Positions 1-7,473 of a DNA stretch of 10,494 nt are shown in pieces. The stretch covers positions 1-10,494 of the forward strand of contig WJJX01000066.1 of NCBI GenBank assembly GCA_014729445.1, read 5' to 3'. Within the stretch, counting starts at the first letter, position 1. Every line of letters starts with the position of its first letter. Under the pieces are notes generated by a model. The model did no database searches. It was given only the letters and a program-made list of their open reading frames with translations, and was not told where the DNA came from. The position numbers and the translations under genes are program-made. Origin of the DNA: Candidatus Moraniibacteriota bacterium (GTDB lineage Bacteria > Patescibacteriota > Minisyncoccia > CAIUEV01 > JAHKAQ01).

Positions 1-1
1 A

Positions 2-2122
2 AGTTTGAAGAATGTAGGTAATGCGGCTTTGCTTGGATTTGTCGGGAATTTGACTTTTGAAACAATTTATGACGGGACGAACGGAGACAAGATACTGGCG
101 AGTTGGGGCAAATATTTAGTGACAGAAAGTGTAAGGACGGTAGTTACCGGGGAGGATTTTCAACTTGACCCGGATGATTTTTCCAGACTGGTTTTGGAGA
201 CTATGATAGAAGCGGTGAATCAAATCAACGATTATCAGGCAAGAAAAGAATATGAAAAAATGTTGCAAGGTAAAGATTTAAGACAGACAATGGAAAGTTT
301 AGTTCAAGTTCTTGGTTTGAATCAGACGCAGGCGCAAAAGTTTTATTCTGACTTACTCTCTAACACTGGTATTTCAAGTATAGAGGAGATTCCAGAGTGG
401 GAGGGCGTTTCGGATTCTTTTTCCTTGCTTCCGGTCAGTGACAGGATTCTTATGCCGAGCGAGAAGGCTTTTAATAGTTTTGTAAACGATCCCGCGTTTG
501 ATCAATTTATGGATAGTGGAGCCAGAATGAATTATATAGGTGTAGCAGAGGATGGTTCTTTGTATGTTGATACAGCAGAAACAACTTCATTTTCTATGGT
601 TCGTTTTGATGGTCAAACCGGCGAAGTGACTTATGACGTTGGGATTCCTGAGGGTGAAATGGTCAATCCTGCTTTTATCTCTCCTATACAAAAGCAAGTG
701 GTTAAGAGTATGAATATGAGCACTAAAGAAGAGATTTTAACGGCTCTATTTATTACTAAGGAGAGATGGTTAGGACCGGAAGGGTATGTAACAGTAGCCC
801 CCGAGGTTGTTAGAACTTTTAATGAGATAAAGGGACTTTTTCCGCAACTTGAGGCAGGATCCACAGAATATGATGTTCAACAAGGAGCCTATGTCGATTT
901 AGCGACCGGGGAAGTGGTTATTTACAATGGCGATTTATGGGCTCAGAGGATAGACACAGAGGGCAATTTGATAATTGAGAATTCGCCTTTATTATTTGAG
1001 GAATTACAAGGCACAGAAGGCTATAATCAGGCAGCGGTGGATGCTTTTGTTCATAATGTAATAGGTGCTCCCGGTACAGGGAAGTTTGAATTCATAGATC
1101 TTGGTGCTTGGGATTTACTTTTGAATGAGGCTTTAGCTTCTTCCGATAGATATGTTTATGATAATTTGACTGGGATAATGAAGGATTATTTGTTGAATAG
1201 TGATATGACAGCAATAGATAGGACTGCTTTATATTTTGAAGTGTTATCATTTTTTCTTAAACACAATCATTATTATACTGCTGAAGGTAAATTTTTCTCG
1301 GTTGAATCTAATCAAAAAATTGATGTTAATCCTGCAGATTTGATAACTTTCGAAATTTTGAGCGAAGGCCAAGTAGCAGAGTTATCTCCTGTGAGAATAT
1401 GGCAATTTTCTGATCCTATGGCAGCATATTATCGGGGTTACGGGTCGTTCGCTTTGCGTACGTCTGATGATATTTTTTTAAATCATTTGCAGATAGAATA
1501 CATGAATATATTCCTTTCTGATTTATCTCTGCAGTCCCCTTTGTGGTTTGAAGAGTTTAAGCATTATGATCCGATAGCCATCGATATAGCGGACGATAAT
1601 GACTCTTATAGTATGCTAAGATCAGTGGTAGCGCATGAGATGGGTCATATAATAGTGAGACAAATGTTAGGGAGCGCAGATTACTCTTTTGACAATGAAA
1701 ATCTTGGTATTGGTTTGGACTTTTCAAAGCAGTTTAACGAATTATATGCTGATGCGACTACTTATCAGGTTGATCCTCTGGGTGGTTTTATGGCATCACT
1801 GTATAGGATAAGCGAGACGTCTCCGGTGATTTCGTCTGAGGGAGAGTTAGTTTTTTCCGATGAGAGTTATGATTATCTCGAAAGCGAGAGGGTGTTTTTT
1901 CAAGTTTTGGAAGACCTTTGGGTTGAAAAAGGCTATGGTGAATTTGGAGACCACGTGAGTGAAATTTTTAGCGACAGCTCCCAACCACGGATTGACTTGG
2001 TAAAGAGTATCGTAGCTAAGGTCAGCCCCGAAGATGTATACAGTAACTTCGGTCGGGCTTATAAACAGGAAGCCGAGGCTATACATTTAATGATTAACGC
2101 TCTACTGGAAGAAGAAGATTAA
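2..2122 (+). CDS. C-terminal part of a large protein with a gluzincin-like zinc metallopeptidase domain (5' partial)
   Basis: The frame is open from the left edge to TAA at 2120-2122. The first possible start is a TTG at 5-7 with no room for a ribosome-binding site, so I read this as the 3' part of a longer gene. Numbering from that TTG, residues 544-548 are HEMGH, the zinc-binding HExxH helix, and NELYAD at 578-583 supplies a probable third ligand (E579) about 30 residues later, the gluzincin arrangement. Roughly 530 residues precede the catalytic helix. They are acidic, start with a Gly/Ala-rich stretch (residues 7-16), and match no family I recognise. No membrane helix is visible in this part. 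A gap of 224 nt separates it from mltG, so it is probably its own transcription unit. A secreted or surface peptidase, or the effector end of a giant exported protein, is inference; the substrate is unknown. Confidence is good for the HExxH domain and low for the biological role. Confidence 0.75.
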   Translation, partial: SLKNVGNAALLGFVGNLTFETIYDGTNGDKILASWGKYLVTESVRTVVTGEDFQLDPDDFSRLVLETMIEAVNQINDYQARKEYEKMLQGKDLRQTMESLVQVLGLNQTQAQKFYSDLLSNTGISSIEEIPEWEGVSDSFSLLPVSDRILMPSEKAFNSFVNDPAFDQFMDSGARMNYIGVAEDGSLYVDTAETTSFSMVRFDGQTGEVTYDVGIPEGEMVNPAFISPIQKQVVKSMNMSTKEEILTALFITKERWLGPEGYVTVAPEVVRTFNEIKGLFPQLEAGSTEYDVQQGAYVDLATGEVVIYNGDLWAQRIDTEGNLIIENSPLLFEELQGTEGYNQAAVDAFVHNVIGAPGTGKFEFIDLGAWDLLLNEALASSDRYVYDNLTGIMKDYLLNSDMTAIDRTALYFEVLSFFLKHNHYYTAEGKFFSVESNQKIDVNPADLITFEILSEGQVAELSPVRIWQFSDPMAAYYRGYGSFALRTSDDIFLNHLQIEYMNIFLSDLSLQSPLWFEEFKHYDPIAIDIADDNDSYSMLRSVVAHEMGHIIVRQMLGSADYSFDNENLGIGLDFSKQFNELYADATTYQVDPLGGFMASLYRISETSPVISSEGELVFSDESYDYLESERVFFQVLEDLWVEKGYGEFGDHVSEIFSDSSQPRIDLVKSIVAKVSPEDVYSNFGRAYKQEAEAIHLMINALLEEED

Positions 2123-2175
2123 GCTTGTTCTTTGAGGTTTTGTATATTATATGTTATGGATTAGGGCTTAAAAAG

Positions 2176-2206
2176 CCGGAGGTTCTTAGATGGTTCTGGA
2201 TTTTTT
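2176..2206 (+). terminator. Possible intrinsic terminator after the metallopeptidase gene
   Basis: CCGGAG (2176-2181) can pair with TTCTGG (2194-2199) with two G-U pairs, leaving a 12-nt loop, followed by A and six T (2201-2206). A second small hairpin, GGCTT-AAA-AAGCC (2165-2177), overlaps its left arm and has no T-tract. The stem is weak, so this is tentative. Confidence 0.3.
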
Positions 2207-2215
2207 GCTTTAGTT

Positions 2216-2224
2216 TGTTATACT
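2216..2224 (+). promoter_or_regulatory. Candidate extended -10 promoter for mltG-gmk
   Basis: TGTTATACT reads as an extended -10 element (TGn followed by TATACT, five of six matches to TATAAT). No convincing -35 lies 16-18 nt upstream, which is acceptable for an extended -10. The leader to the mltG ATG would be about 115 nt. It lies just after the possible terminator of the preceding gene. Confidence 0.35.
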
Positions 2225-2346
2225 TTAATCAATTGAAACCGGATTAATTTTATAAAGGTAATTAAAGAATGACTTGTATGGTGCAGGTGATAGGTTTGCT
2301 ATATTGTGAATGTAATAATTAATTTGTTAAAGGATAAAATAAATAC

Positions 2347-3378
2347 ATGCTTAAAAAAATCGGGTTATTTTTGGCCGTTATTTTTGTTTTTTTGATCGGT
2401 TTATTCTTTTTTATTAACGCAAAGATGAATGGAAAAGTAAGTGATTCCGACAGGGAGCAGAGATTTGAGATCATTGAGGGTGAAGGATTAAGGCAGATTT
2501 CGCAGCGTTTGGAGGAGGCGGGGTTAATTACAAACAGTTTTTACTTTGATGCTTATGTCTGGAAAGCCGGCCGTCAAAGTCAGATTATAACCGGAACTTA
2601 CAGTTTGAGGCCCAATATGACAATTCCCGAAATTGTCAATTTGGTTACCTCCGGGAAGGATATGGAATCAAAGGATTTGAAAATCACCATTGTGGAGGGT
2701 TGGACCAAAGAGCAGATCGCCGATTATTTGGACAAGGAAGGGGTGGTGGCCAAAGAGGATTTTTTGGGTGAAGTTGAGAATGTTTTAAAATACAAGGAAA
2801 AATATGTTTTCCTGTCCGACTTGAGCCAAAGCGATACGCTGGAAGGTTATTTGTTTCCGGATACTTATTTGATTTATCCGAACTCCGATTCAGAAGAGAT
2901 TATCACCAAGATGTTGAATAATTTTGATGAAAAAGTCGATTCAGAAATCAGACAAGCTATTCAGGAAAGCGCTCGAGCAATGAAAGATGTGATTATAATG
3001 GCGAGTATTATAGAAAGGGAAATTTCGATTAAGACCGAGAAGGATAGAGAGAATCAAAAAATAGTTGCCGGGATTTTTTGGAATCGACTTAGGGATGCTC
3101 ATCCGCTGCAGTCCTGTGCCACCGTTAATTATATTATCGGCGCCAAGAAACAGTTGAGCCTTGAAGATACAAAGGTGGAGTCTCCTTATAATACTTATCT
3201 TCATCCGGGTCTGCCGCCGGGGCCGATTTCCAATCCCGGTTTGGAGGCCATCTTGGCCGCGGTTTATCCTAAAGACAGTAATTATTATTATTTTTTAAAC
3301 GATTTAGAGACCGGAGAGTTATATTTTTCCGAAACCAATGAGGAGCATAATCAAAAAAAAGCCGAACATGGTTTGTAG
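2347..3378 (+). CDS. mltG: Endolytic peptidoglycan transglycosylase MltG (YceG family)
   Basis: MltG cleaves nascent glycan strands in the wall and is thought to set strand length. The 343-residue protein has a short basic N-terminus and one membrane helix at about residues 5-24, so the bulk lies outside the membrane. A LysM-like region follows (about 37-100). The YceG catalytic domain carries LEGYLFPDTY (165-174), ASIIERE (219-225), where E223 aligns with the catalytic glutamate of the E. coli enzyme (ASIVEKE), LQSCATVNY (254-262) and SPYNTYLHPGLPPG (279-292). Length and motif order are normal for the family. The ATG at 2347 is chosen because the hydrophobic anchor begins at once; only a weak AAAGGA lies about 12 nt upstream. 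The kinase homologue follows after 44 nt and is probably co-transcribed. Having an intact mltG indicates a peptidoglycan wall. Confidence 0.96.
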   Translation: MLKKIGLFLAVIFVFLIGLFFFINAKMNGKVSDSDREQRFEIIEGEGLRQISQRLEEAGLITNSFYFDAYVWKAGRQSQIITGTYSLRPNMTIPEIVNLVTSGKDMESKDLKITIVEGWTKEQIADYLDKEGVVAKEDFLGEVENVLKYKEKYVFLSDLSQSDTLEGYLFPDTYLIYPNSDSEEIITKMLNNFDEKVDSEIRQAIQESARAMKDVIIMASIIEREISIKTEKDRENQKIVAGIFWNRLRDAHPLQSCATVNYIIGAKKQLSLEDTKVESPYNTYLHPGLPPGPISNPGLEAILAAVYPKDSNYYYFLNDLETGELYFSETNEEHNQKKAEHGL

Positions 3379-3422
3379 ATTTTTTGATCGTTTTTTATAG
3401 GGAGACAATTAATTTTTTTAAG

Positions 3423-3995
3423 ATGCAAAAACTTTTTATAATTTCCGGACCTTCGGGAGCGGGCGAGAATACTTTAGTTGAGGCGCTGGAAAAGATTATC
3501 GACGTTGAAAAGGTGATAACAACAACAACCAGAGAAAAAAGGGGTAATGAAAAGCAGGGAAAACCTTACTATTTTATCTCCAAAGAGGAATTTAAAAAAG
3601 GAATAAAAGAAGACAGGTTTTTTGAATACGCGCTTCAAGATAGAGGAAATTATTACGGGGTGACCCAGGAGGAGATTAAAAGAGTTTTAAAAAGCGATAA
3701 GCCGGCCTTGTATAGATTGGATTATAAAGGCGTAATTAGTCTTAAGAAAATGATGCCCGAGGAAACAGTGGCGATTTTAATCACAGCGCCTTTGGATGTT
3801 TTGGAAGCCAGAATCAGAAGGAGAGAAAAAGTGACCGAGAAGTTTGTGAAGGCGAGATTGGATTATGCCAAGGGCTGGTATAAAAATGCTCATTATTATG
3901 ATTATCAAGTTGAAAATAAAGAAGGTCAGCTTGACCAAACGGTTGAAAAAATTCTTGGCATAATTAAGAAGGAATCGCAGGTTGTTAAAAATTAG
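3423..3995 (+). CDS. gmk: Guanylate kinase homologue with a Lys-to-Glu change in the P-loop
   Basis: Guanylate kinase converts GMP and ATP to GDP and ADP. Starting at ATG 3423 gives 190 residues, normal for the family. An upstream TTG at 3384 would add 13 residues before the first strand and has no ribosome-binding site, so I reject it. The P-loop reads GPSGAGENT (residues 9-17), whereas the family has GKS or GKT: the lysine that contacts ATP phosphates is E15. The GMP side looks kept: T35, R37, R40, E43 and Y49 (TTTREKR to KPYYF), E68 and the YYG at 77-79. The lid region is arginine-rich (R130, R132-134, R145). The usual DvqG segment reads LDYKG (99-103). The fold assignment is secure. Whether the protein phosphorylates GMP is not: it may be catalytically altered, a GMP-binding regulator, or a lineage variant with another way of holding ATP. 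It lies 44 nt after mltG. Confidence 0.85.
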   Translation: MQKLFIISGPSGAGENTLVEALEKIIDVEKVITTTTREKRGNEKQGKPYYFISKEEFKKGIKEDRFFEYALQDRGNYYGVTQEEIKRVLKSDKPALYRLDYKGVISLKKMMPEETVAILITAPLDVLEARIRRREKVTEKFVKARLDYAKGWYKNAHYYDYQVENKEGQLDQTVEKILGIIKKESQVVKN

Positions 3996-4058
3996 TTTGA
4001 AAATTATATATAAAATTATATACTTAAAGAAAGTCGCTCTTAAATTAATTTATTTTAA

Positions 4059-4064
4059 TATAAT
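4059..4064 (+). promoter_or_regulatory. Candidate -10 box for the glycosyltransferase cluster
   Basis: A perfect TATAAT lies 24 nt before the ATG at 4089. The best -35 in range is only CTCTTA (4037-4042, 16-nt spacer). A perfect 12-bp palindrome, TAAATTAATTTA (4041-4052), fills most of the spacer and could be an operator, or merely a product of AT richness. Confidence 0.4.
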
Positions 4065-4088
4065 CCTTAAGAATAAATAATCAAATCT

Positions 4089-4856
4089 ATGAAACAAAAA
4101 ATCAAACTTTCCGTGATTATCCCCGCCTACAACGAAGAAAAAAGGATAGGACCCACCATTGTGGATATCGACAGATATTTGACTAAGCAAAAGTATAACT
4201 ACCAGATAATAGTAGTAATCGATGGGGCCAAAGATAAAACTTTTCAAGTGGTTAAGAAGTACGAGCCAATAGTTAATAATCTCGAGATTATCAATAACCA
4301 TGAAAATCATGGCAAGGGTTATGTGGTCAGGCAGGGGCTTTTGGAAGCTAAAGGTGAATATCGCTTGTTTATGGATGCGGACAACTCGACAACGATTGAT
4401 CATGTGGAAAAATTCTTTCCTTTTTTTAAAGAAGGTTATGATTTGGTGATTGGATCCAGAGATTTGGAGGAAAGCAAGCTTGAAAAGAAACAGGCCTGGT
4501 GGAAAATAATGCTTGGAAATATGGGAAATATTATGATCCAGATGGTTGGAGGGCTGTGGGGGATTCCCGACACTCAATGCGGTTTTAAAATTTTAAGCAA
4601 GCAAGCAGTTAAAAAGGTCTGCAGCCGAATGAAAATCGACAGATGGGGTTTCGATATCGAAATGTTGGTTTTGGCTAAAAAGATGGGATTTAAAATTAAA
4701 GAGGTGCCGGTTGTCTGGAAAAACGACGAGGCCAGCAAAGTTTCGATTATGTCTTATTTTAACACTTTAAAAGAATTATTTCAGATCAGGCTTAATTTGA
4801 TATTGGGCAAATATAACATTAATAAAGACAACGAAAACAAAACTAAAAAAGGGTAA
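4089..4856 (+). CDS. GT2 glycosyltransferase, dolichyl-phosphate glucosyltransferase (ALG5)-like
   Basis: This family transfers a sugar from a nucleotide-sugar donor, typically to a polyprenyl phosphate at the inner face of the membrane. The 255-residue protein shows IPAYNEE (11-17) for nucleotide binding, IDGAKD (44-49) in place of the common VDDGSxD, DAD at 96-98 as the metal-binding DxD, GSRD (122-125), DTQCGFK (161-167) and RWGFDIE (185-191). The last two are the hallmarks of the ALG5-like subgroup. Unlike eukaryotic ALG5, it has no N-terminal membrane anchor, and I see no membrane helix, so it is probably a peripheral membrane protein. The C-terminus is Lys/Asn-rich. No ribosome-binding site is evident; ATG 4089 is fixed by the first beta strand, which begins at residue 7. 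The GalT-like gene follows after 9 nt, which suggests donor-sugar synthesis and use are linked. The sugar and acceptor cannot be read from sequence. Confidence 0.9.
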   Translation: MKQKIKLSVIIPAYNEEKRIGPTIVDIDRYLTKQKYNYQIIVVIDGAKDKTFQVVKKYEPIVNNLEIINNHENHGKGYVVRQGLLEAKGEYRLFMDADNSTTIDHVEKFFPFFKEGYDLVIGSRDLEESKLEKKQAWWKIMLGNMGNIMIQMVGGLWGIPDTQCGFKILSKQAVKKVCSRMKIDRWGFDIEMLVLAKKMGFKIKEVPVVWKNDEASKVSIMSYFNTLKELFQIRLNLILGKYNINKDNENKTKKG

Positions 4857-4865
4857 TTTATTTTT

Positions 4866-6041
4866 ATGAAGTTAAAAATAGAAACTGATCAAAAGTTGAA
4901 AAAGAGCGACCAAAAAGAATCGAAGAATGAGAAAAAAACAAGGAATGAGAAAACGACGGCGCAAAAGGCTCAAGCCGGGAACACAAAAGAACAATCGGTT
5001 TTAAAAAATGAAAAGAAGTCATTCAAGTCTAAAATTAGCGATAAGGCGGTATCGCAATTCAGGCAGGATCCGGTAACCGGAGATTGGGTTATTATAGCTA
5101 CCGGAAGAGCGAAACGGCCGGAGCAGTTTATTTCCAAAAAGAAAAAGGAGGAATTAAAAGTTGATAAAGCCGATTGTCCGTTTGACGGAGATAATTTAAA
5201 AAAACAGCGGCCCGACACCTTGGTTTATTACAGAGAAAACGGCGAATGGAGTTTAAAGGTTTTTCCCAATCTCTATCCGGCTGTTACCAGAAGCAAGGAT
5301 TTAAAACATTCTCAGCAGGGTATGTATTTTTTGATGGACGGAGTAGGTTATCACGAAGTTATCGTGACCAAGGATCATGATAGAGGGGTTCCTTTTTTGA
5401 TTAAGGAGGAGGTAGCCGAGGTTTTGGATGCTTTTAAGACAAGATATCTGGAACTGATGAATCGAAAAAGTGTTTCTTATATTTTATTTATTGAAAATCA
5501 TGGAAAAGAATCCGGAGCCTCTTTGATTCATCCGCATTGGCAGATGTTTGCAATTCCTTTTGTCTCCTCGGCGATTAAGCTTGAGCTGGAAGGATCAAGG
5601 ATTTATAAAAACAATAACGATAATTGTGTTTACTGTGATATGATAAAACAGGAAATAAAAGACAAAAAAAGAATTGTCGCTTCCAGTGATAATTTTATCG
5701 CCTTTACCCCTTTTGCCTCCAGAAGCGCTTTTGAGGTTTGGATTCTGCCTAAAAAGCATCAACCTTATTTTGAAAGAATGACCGAGAATGACGAATTCGA
5801 GGCGGCTTCGGTTTTAAAAAAGGTTATTGAAAAATATTATTGGAATCTAAACGACGTATCCTATAATATGTATATTCATACTTCGCCTTGCGACGGAAGG
5901 GATTACAGCTATTATCACTGGCATATAGAATTATTGCCCAAAACCGCGGTTTGGGCCGGTTTCGAATTGGGAACCGGTATAGAAATTTCCACTATAGAGC
6001 CTGAAAAAGCGGCCGAATTTTTAAGAAAGAAAAATAATTAA
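4866..6041 (+). CDS. galT: GalT-like hexose-1-phosphate uridylyltransferase (HIT superfamily) with a lysine-rich N-terminal extension
   Basis: GalT swaps UMP between UDP-glucose and galactose-1-phosphate through a uridylyl-histidine. This 391-residue protein has the two half-domains of the family. HPHWQ (222-226) holds the nucleophile, H224 by alignment with H166 of the E. coli enzyme. HWHIE (351-355) matches the metal-binding HxH of the C-terminal half. CVYC (254-257) resembles the CxxC common in the second half. The first zinc site looks weakened: the usual CPFC reads CPFD (104-107). Residues 1-55 are a Lys/Glu/Asn-rich, low-complexity tail before the domain begins near residue 62 (FRQDPVTGDWV). 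I keep ATG 4866 because the spacer is then 9 nt, but a later start cannot be excluded. Specificity is uncertain: relatives include ADP-glucose phosphorylase-like enzymes. Its place between a GT2 transferase and a membrane protein points to sugar-nucleotide metabolism for envelope glycans. Confidence 0.85.
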   Translation: MKLKIETDQKLKKSDQKESKNEKKTRNEKTTAQKAQAGNTKEQSVLKNEKKSFKSKISDKAVSQFRQDPVTGDWVIIATGRAKRPEQFISKKKKEELKVDKADCPFDGDNLKKQRPDTLVYYRENGEWSLKVFPNLYPAVTRSKDLKHSQQGMYFLMDGVGYHEVIVTKDHDRGVPFLIKEEVAEVLDAFKTRYLELMNRKSVSYILFIENHGKESGASLIHPHWQMFAIPFVSSAIKLELEGSRIYKNNNDNCVYCDMIKQEIKDKKRIVASSDNFIAFTPFASRSAFEVWILPKKHQPYFERMTENDEFEAASVLKKVIEKYYWNLNDVSYNMYIHTSPCDGRDYSYYHWHIELLPKTAVWAGFELGTGIEISTIEPEKAAEFLRKKNN

Positions 6042-6046
6042 AATAA

Positions 6047-6568
6047 ATGCATTTTATCTTGGAATTTAAAGATAGGGTCTTTGAGTTAATCGATGTATTA
6101 CCTGGTTTCGTACAGGTTTTTCTGGTGGCGGCCCTGCCGGTTTTCGAGTTAAGGGGGAGTATTCCTTATGGATTGTTTCGTTTGTCGATGGAGCCTTGGA
6201 GTGTTTTTATTTTGTCTCTTCTGGGAAATATGATGCCGGTTTTTTTTGTTCTTTTCTTTTTGAATCAACTTGATGATTTTTTAAGGAAAAGGTCCAAAAA
6301 AATCGCCGCTTTTTTTGACTGGTTGTATCAGCGGACCAGAAAAAGAGGGGAGGATAAATTGAAAAAGTGGGGCGACATCGCTTTAATTACGATTGTTGCT
6401 ATTCCGCTTCCAATGACCGGCGCTTGGACCGGCTCCATTTTGGCTGTTTTGTTGGAAGTGCCGATAAAAAGAGCCGCCAGGTTGATCTTTGTCGGTGTAT
6501 TGATTGCGGCTTTAATTGTTATGGCTATTTCTGTTTTTGCTAAAGAAGTAGCTCAAGGCTGGATTTGA
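6047..6568 (+). CDS. Small integral membrane protein, small multidrug export family (COG2426-like)
   Basis: The 173-residue protein has about four membrane helices (roughly residues 18-45, 47-73, 108-136 and 143-168). A basic cytoplasmic-type loop (about 79-105, rich in Lys and Arg) lies between helices two and three. Family motifs are PVFELRGSIPYG (31-42), GNMMP, and PLPMTGAWTG (120-129), which probably form re-entrant segments within the membrane. The family name (small multidrug export) is historical; the transported substrate is not established. It begins 5 nt after the GalT-like gene, so the two are almost certainly co-transcribed, but no ribosome-binding site is seen and translational coupling is likely. 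It ends in TGA, which shows that TGA is a stop codon in this organism. Confidence 0.88.
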   Translation: MHFILEFKDRVFELIDVLPGFVQVFLVAALPVFELRGSIPYGLFRLSMEPWSVFILSLLGNMMPVFFVLFFLNQLDDFLRKRSKKIAAFFDWLYQRTRKRGEDKLKKWGDIALITIVAIPLPMTGAWTGSILAVLLEVPIKRAARLIFVGVLIAALIVMAISVFAKEVAQGWI

Positions 6569-6613
6569 ATTTTAGTCTGCCAATTATGCTCTTTTTAATT
6601 AATAATTTCGAAT

Positions 6614-6639
6614 TTGATTATTTTTAAATTCAGTATAAT
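6614..6639 (+). promoter_or_regulatory. Candidate parA promoter
   Basis: A perfect TATAAT (6634-6639) lies 26 nt before the parA ATG. TTGATT (6614-6619) is the closest -35-like hexamer, but the spacer is only 14 nt, so the -35 is doubtful. A start near 6646 would leave a leader of about 20 nt without a ribosome-binding site. Confidence 0.42.
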
Positions 6640-6665
6640 ATCTAAATTTTTTAATTTTAATTTTT

Positions 6666-7430
6666 ATGGGTGAGGTTTTAGCATTAGTTAACCAAAAAGG
6701 CGGGGTGGGAAAGACCACTACCGCGGTTAATTTGAGTCAGTATCTTTCCAGGTACGGCAAGAAAGTGCTGTTAATTGATCTGGATCCTCAGGCCAATGCC
6801 ACCAGCGGAGTCGGAGTTTCCAAGGAAAAGTTGAATTATTCGCTTTATGACGTTATTGCCGGTAGAATCGAACCGTATAAATCGATCATTCGATTAAATC
6901 ATCTCGATTATGAATTGATTCCGGCGACTTCCGATCTTTCAGGAGCATCTCTGGAGTTGACTAATTTAGATGGAAGGGAATTTGTTTTGTCGAATATAGT
7001 TAATCGCTTGCGAAATAGTTATGATTATTTGATTATTGACAGTCCGCCCAGTCTTGATTTGCTAACCATCAACGGTCTGGTTGCCAGCAATGGGGTGATT
7101 ATTCCGGTTCAATGCGAATATTATGCTTTGGAAGGCTTAAGCAGACTTCTTCAGACTTTGAGTTTGATTAAAAAATCTTTAAATCCCGGTTTGAAAATTA
7201 AAGGAGCTGTTTTAACAATGTTTGATAAGAGGAATAAATTGGCCAGACAGGTAGTTAAAGAGGTTAATGAAAATTTTCCGGGCAATGTTTTTGAAACCAT
7301 TATTCCAAGAAATGTGAGATTGTCCGAGGCTCCAAGTTATGGAGAGACAATACTTAATTTTGCGAGATTTTCCAAAGGCGCCAAGGCTTACGATAATTTG
7401 GCGAGGGAATTAATAGGCTACGAAAGTTAA
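6666..7430 (+). CDS. parA: ParA/Soj-family chromosome-partitioning ATPase
   Basis: ParA is a Walker-type ATPase that dimerises on ATP, binds DNA non-specifically and moves ParB-parS complexes during chromosome or plasmid segregation. The 254-residue protein is of the short Soj type without an N-terminal helix-turn-helix. The deviant Walker A is KGGVGKTT (11-18) with signature lysine K11 and K16. The A' motif is LLIDLDPQ (35-42) and Walker B is LIIDSPPS (122-129) with D125. The late IPRNVRLSEAPSYG segment is typical of Soj proteins. ATG 6666 places the first strand at residue 4, as usual. Genes of this type are normally followed at once by parB. Here none follows in the 138 nt before the giant secreted-protein gene, nor is any ParB encoded elsewhere in the window. 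A perfect ribosome-binding sequence overlaps its stop codon with nothing to serve. I see no parS-like 16-bp palindrome. Confidence 0.95.
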   Translation: MGEVLALVNQKGGVGKTTTAVNLSQYLSRYGKKVLLIDLDPQANATSGVGVSKEKLNYSLYDVIAGRIEPYKSIIRLNHLDYELIPATSDLSGASLELTNLDGREFVLSNIVNRLRNSYDYLIIDSPPSLDLLTINGLVASNGVIIPVQCEYYALEGLSRLLQTLSLIKKSLNPGLKIKGAVLTMFDKRNKLARQVVKEVNENFPGNVFETIIPRNVRLSEAPSYGETILNFARFSKGAKAYDNLARELIGYES

Positions 7431-7436
7431 AGGAGG
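7429..7436 (+). promoter_or_regulatory. Orphan Shine-Dalgarno sequence at the parA stop codon
   Basis: AAAGGAGG is fully complementary to the usual 3' tail of 16S rRNA and overlaps the TAA of parA by two bases. This is where the ribosome-binding site of a following parB would sit. No usable start follows: TTG at 7438 is 1 nt away and opens only 22 codons, and the first ATG (7491) is more than 50 nt away with 13 codons. It is the strongest such sequence upstream of any gene-start position here. Confidence 0.6.
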
Positions 7437-7473
7437 TTTGCGGCAGAATCAATTTGGGAATTATAATTTTTTC

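Noticed and set aside
5..7. TTG 5 as the true start of the metallopeptidase gene
   Set aside because: The frame is open to the window edge and there is no signal peptide or ribosome-binding site, so a gene running in from the left is more likely.
3384..3422. TTG 3384 as the start of the guanylate kinase homologue
   Set aside because: It adds 13 residues before the first strand, has no ribosome-binding site, and the family normally starts just before the first strand, as ATG 3423 does.
4050..4577. Antisense frame of 175 codons opposite the glycosyltransferase
   Set aside because: The + strand frame has every GT2 motif. The antisense product has no recognisable domain and is a shadow of it.
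6047..6568. TGA recoded as glycine, as in Gracilibacteria and Absconditabacteria
   Set aside because: TGA ends the COG2426-like protein at its usual length and no gene contains an internal TGA, so the code is standard.
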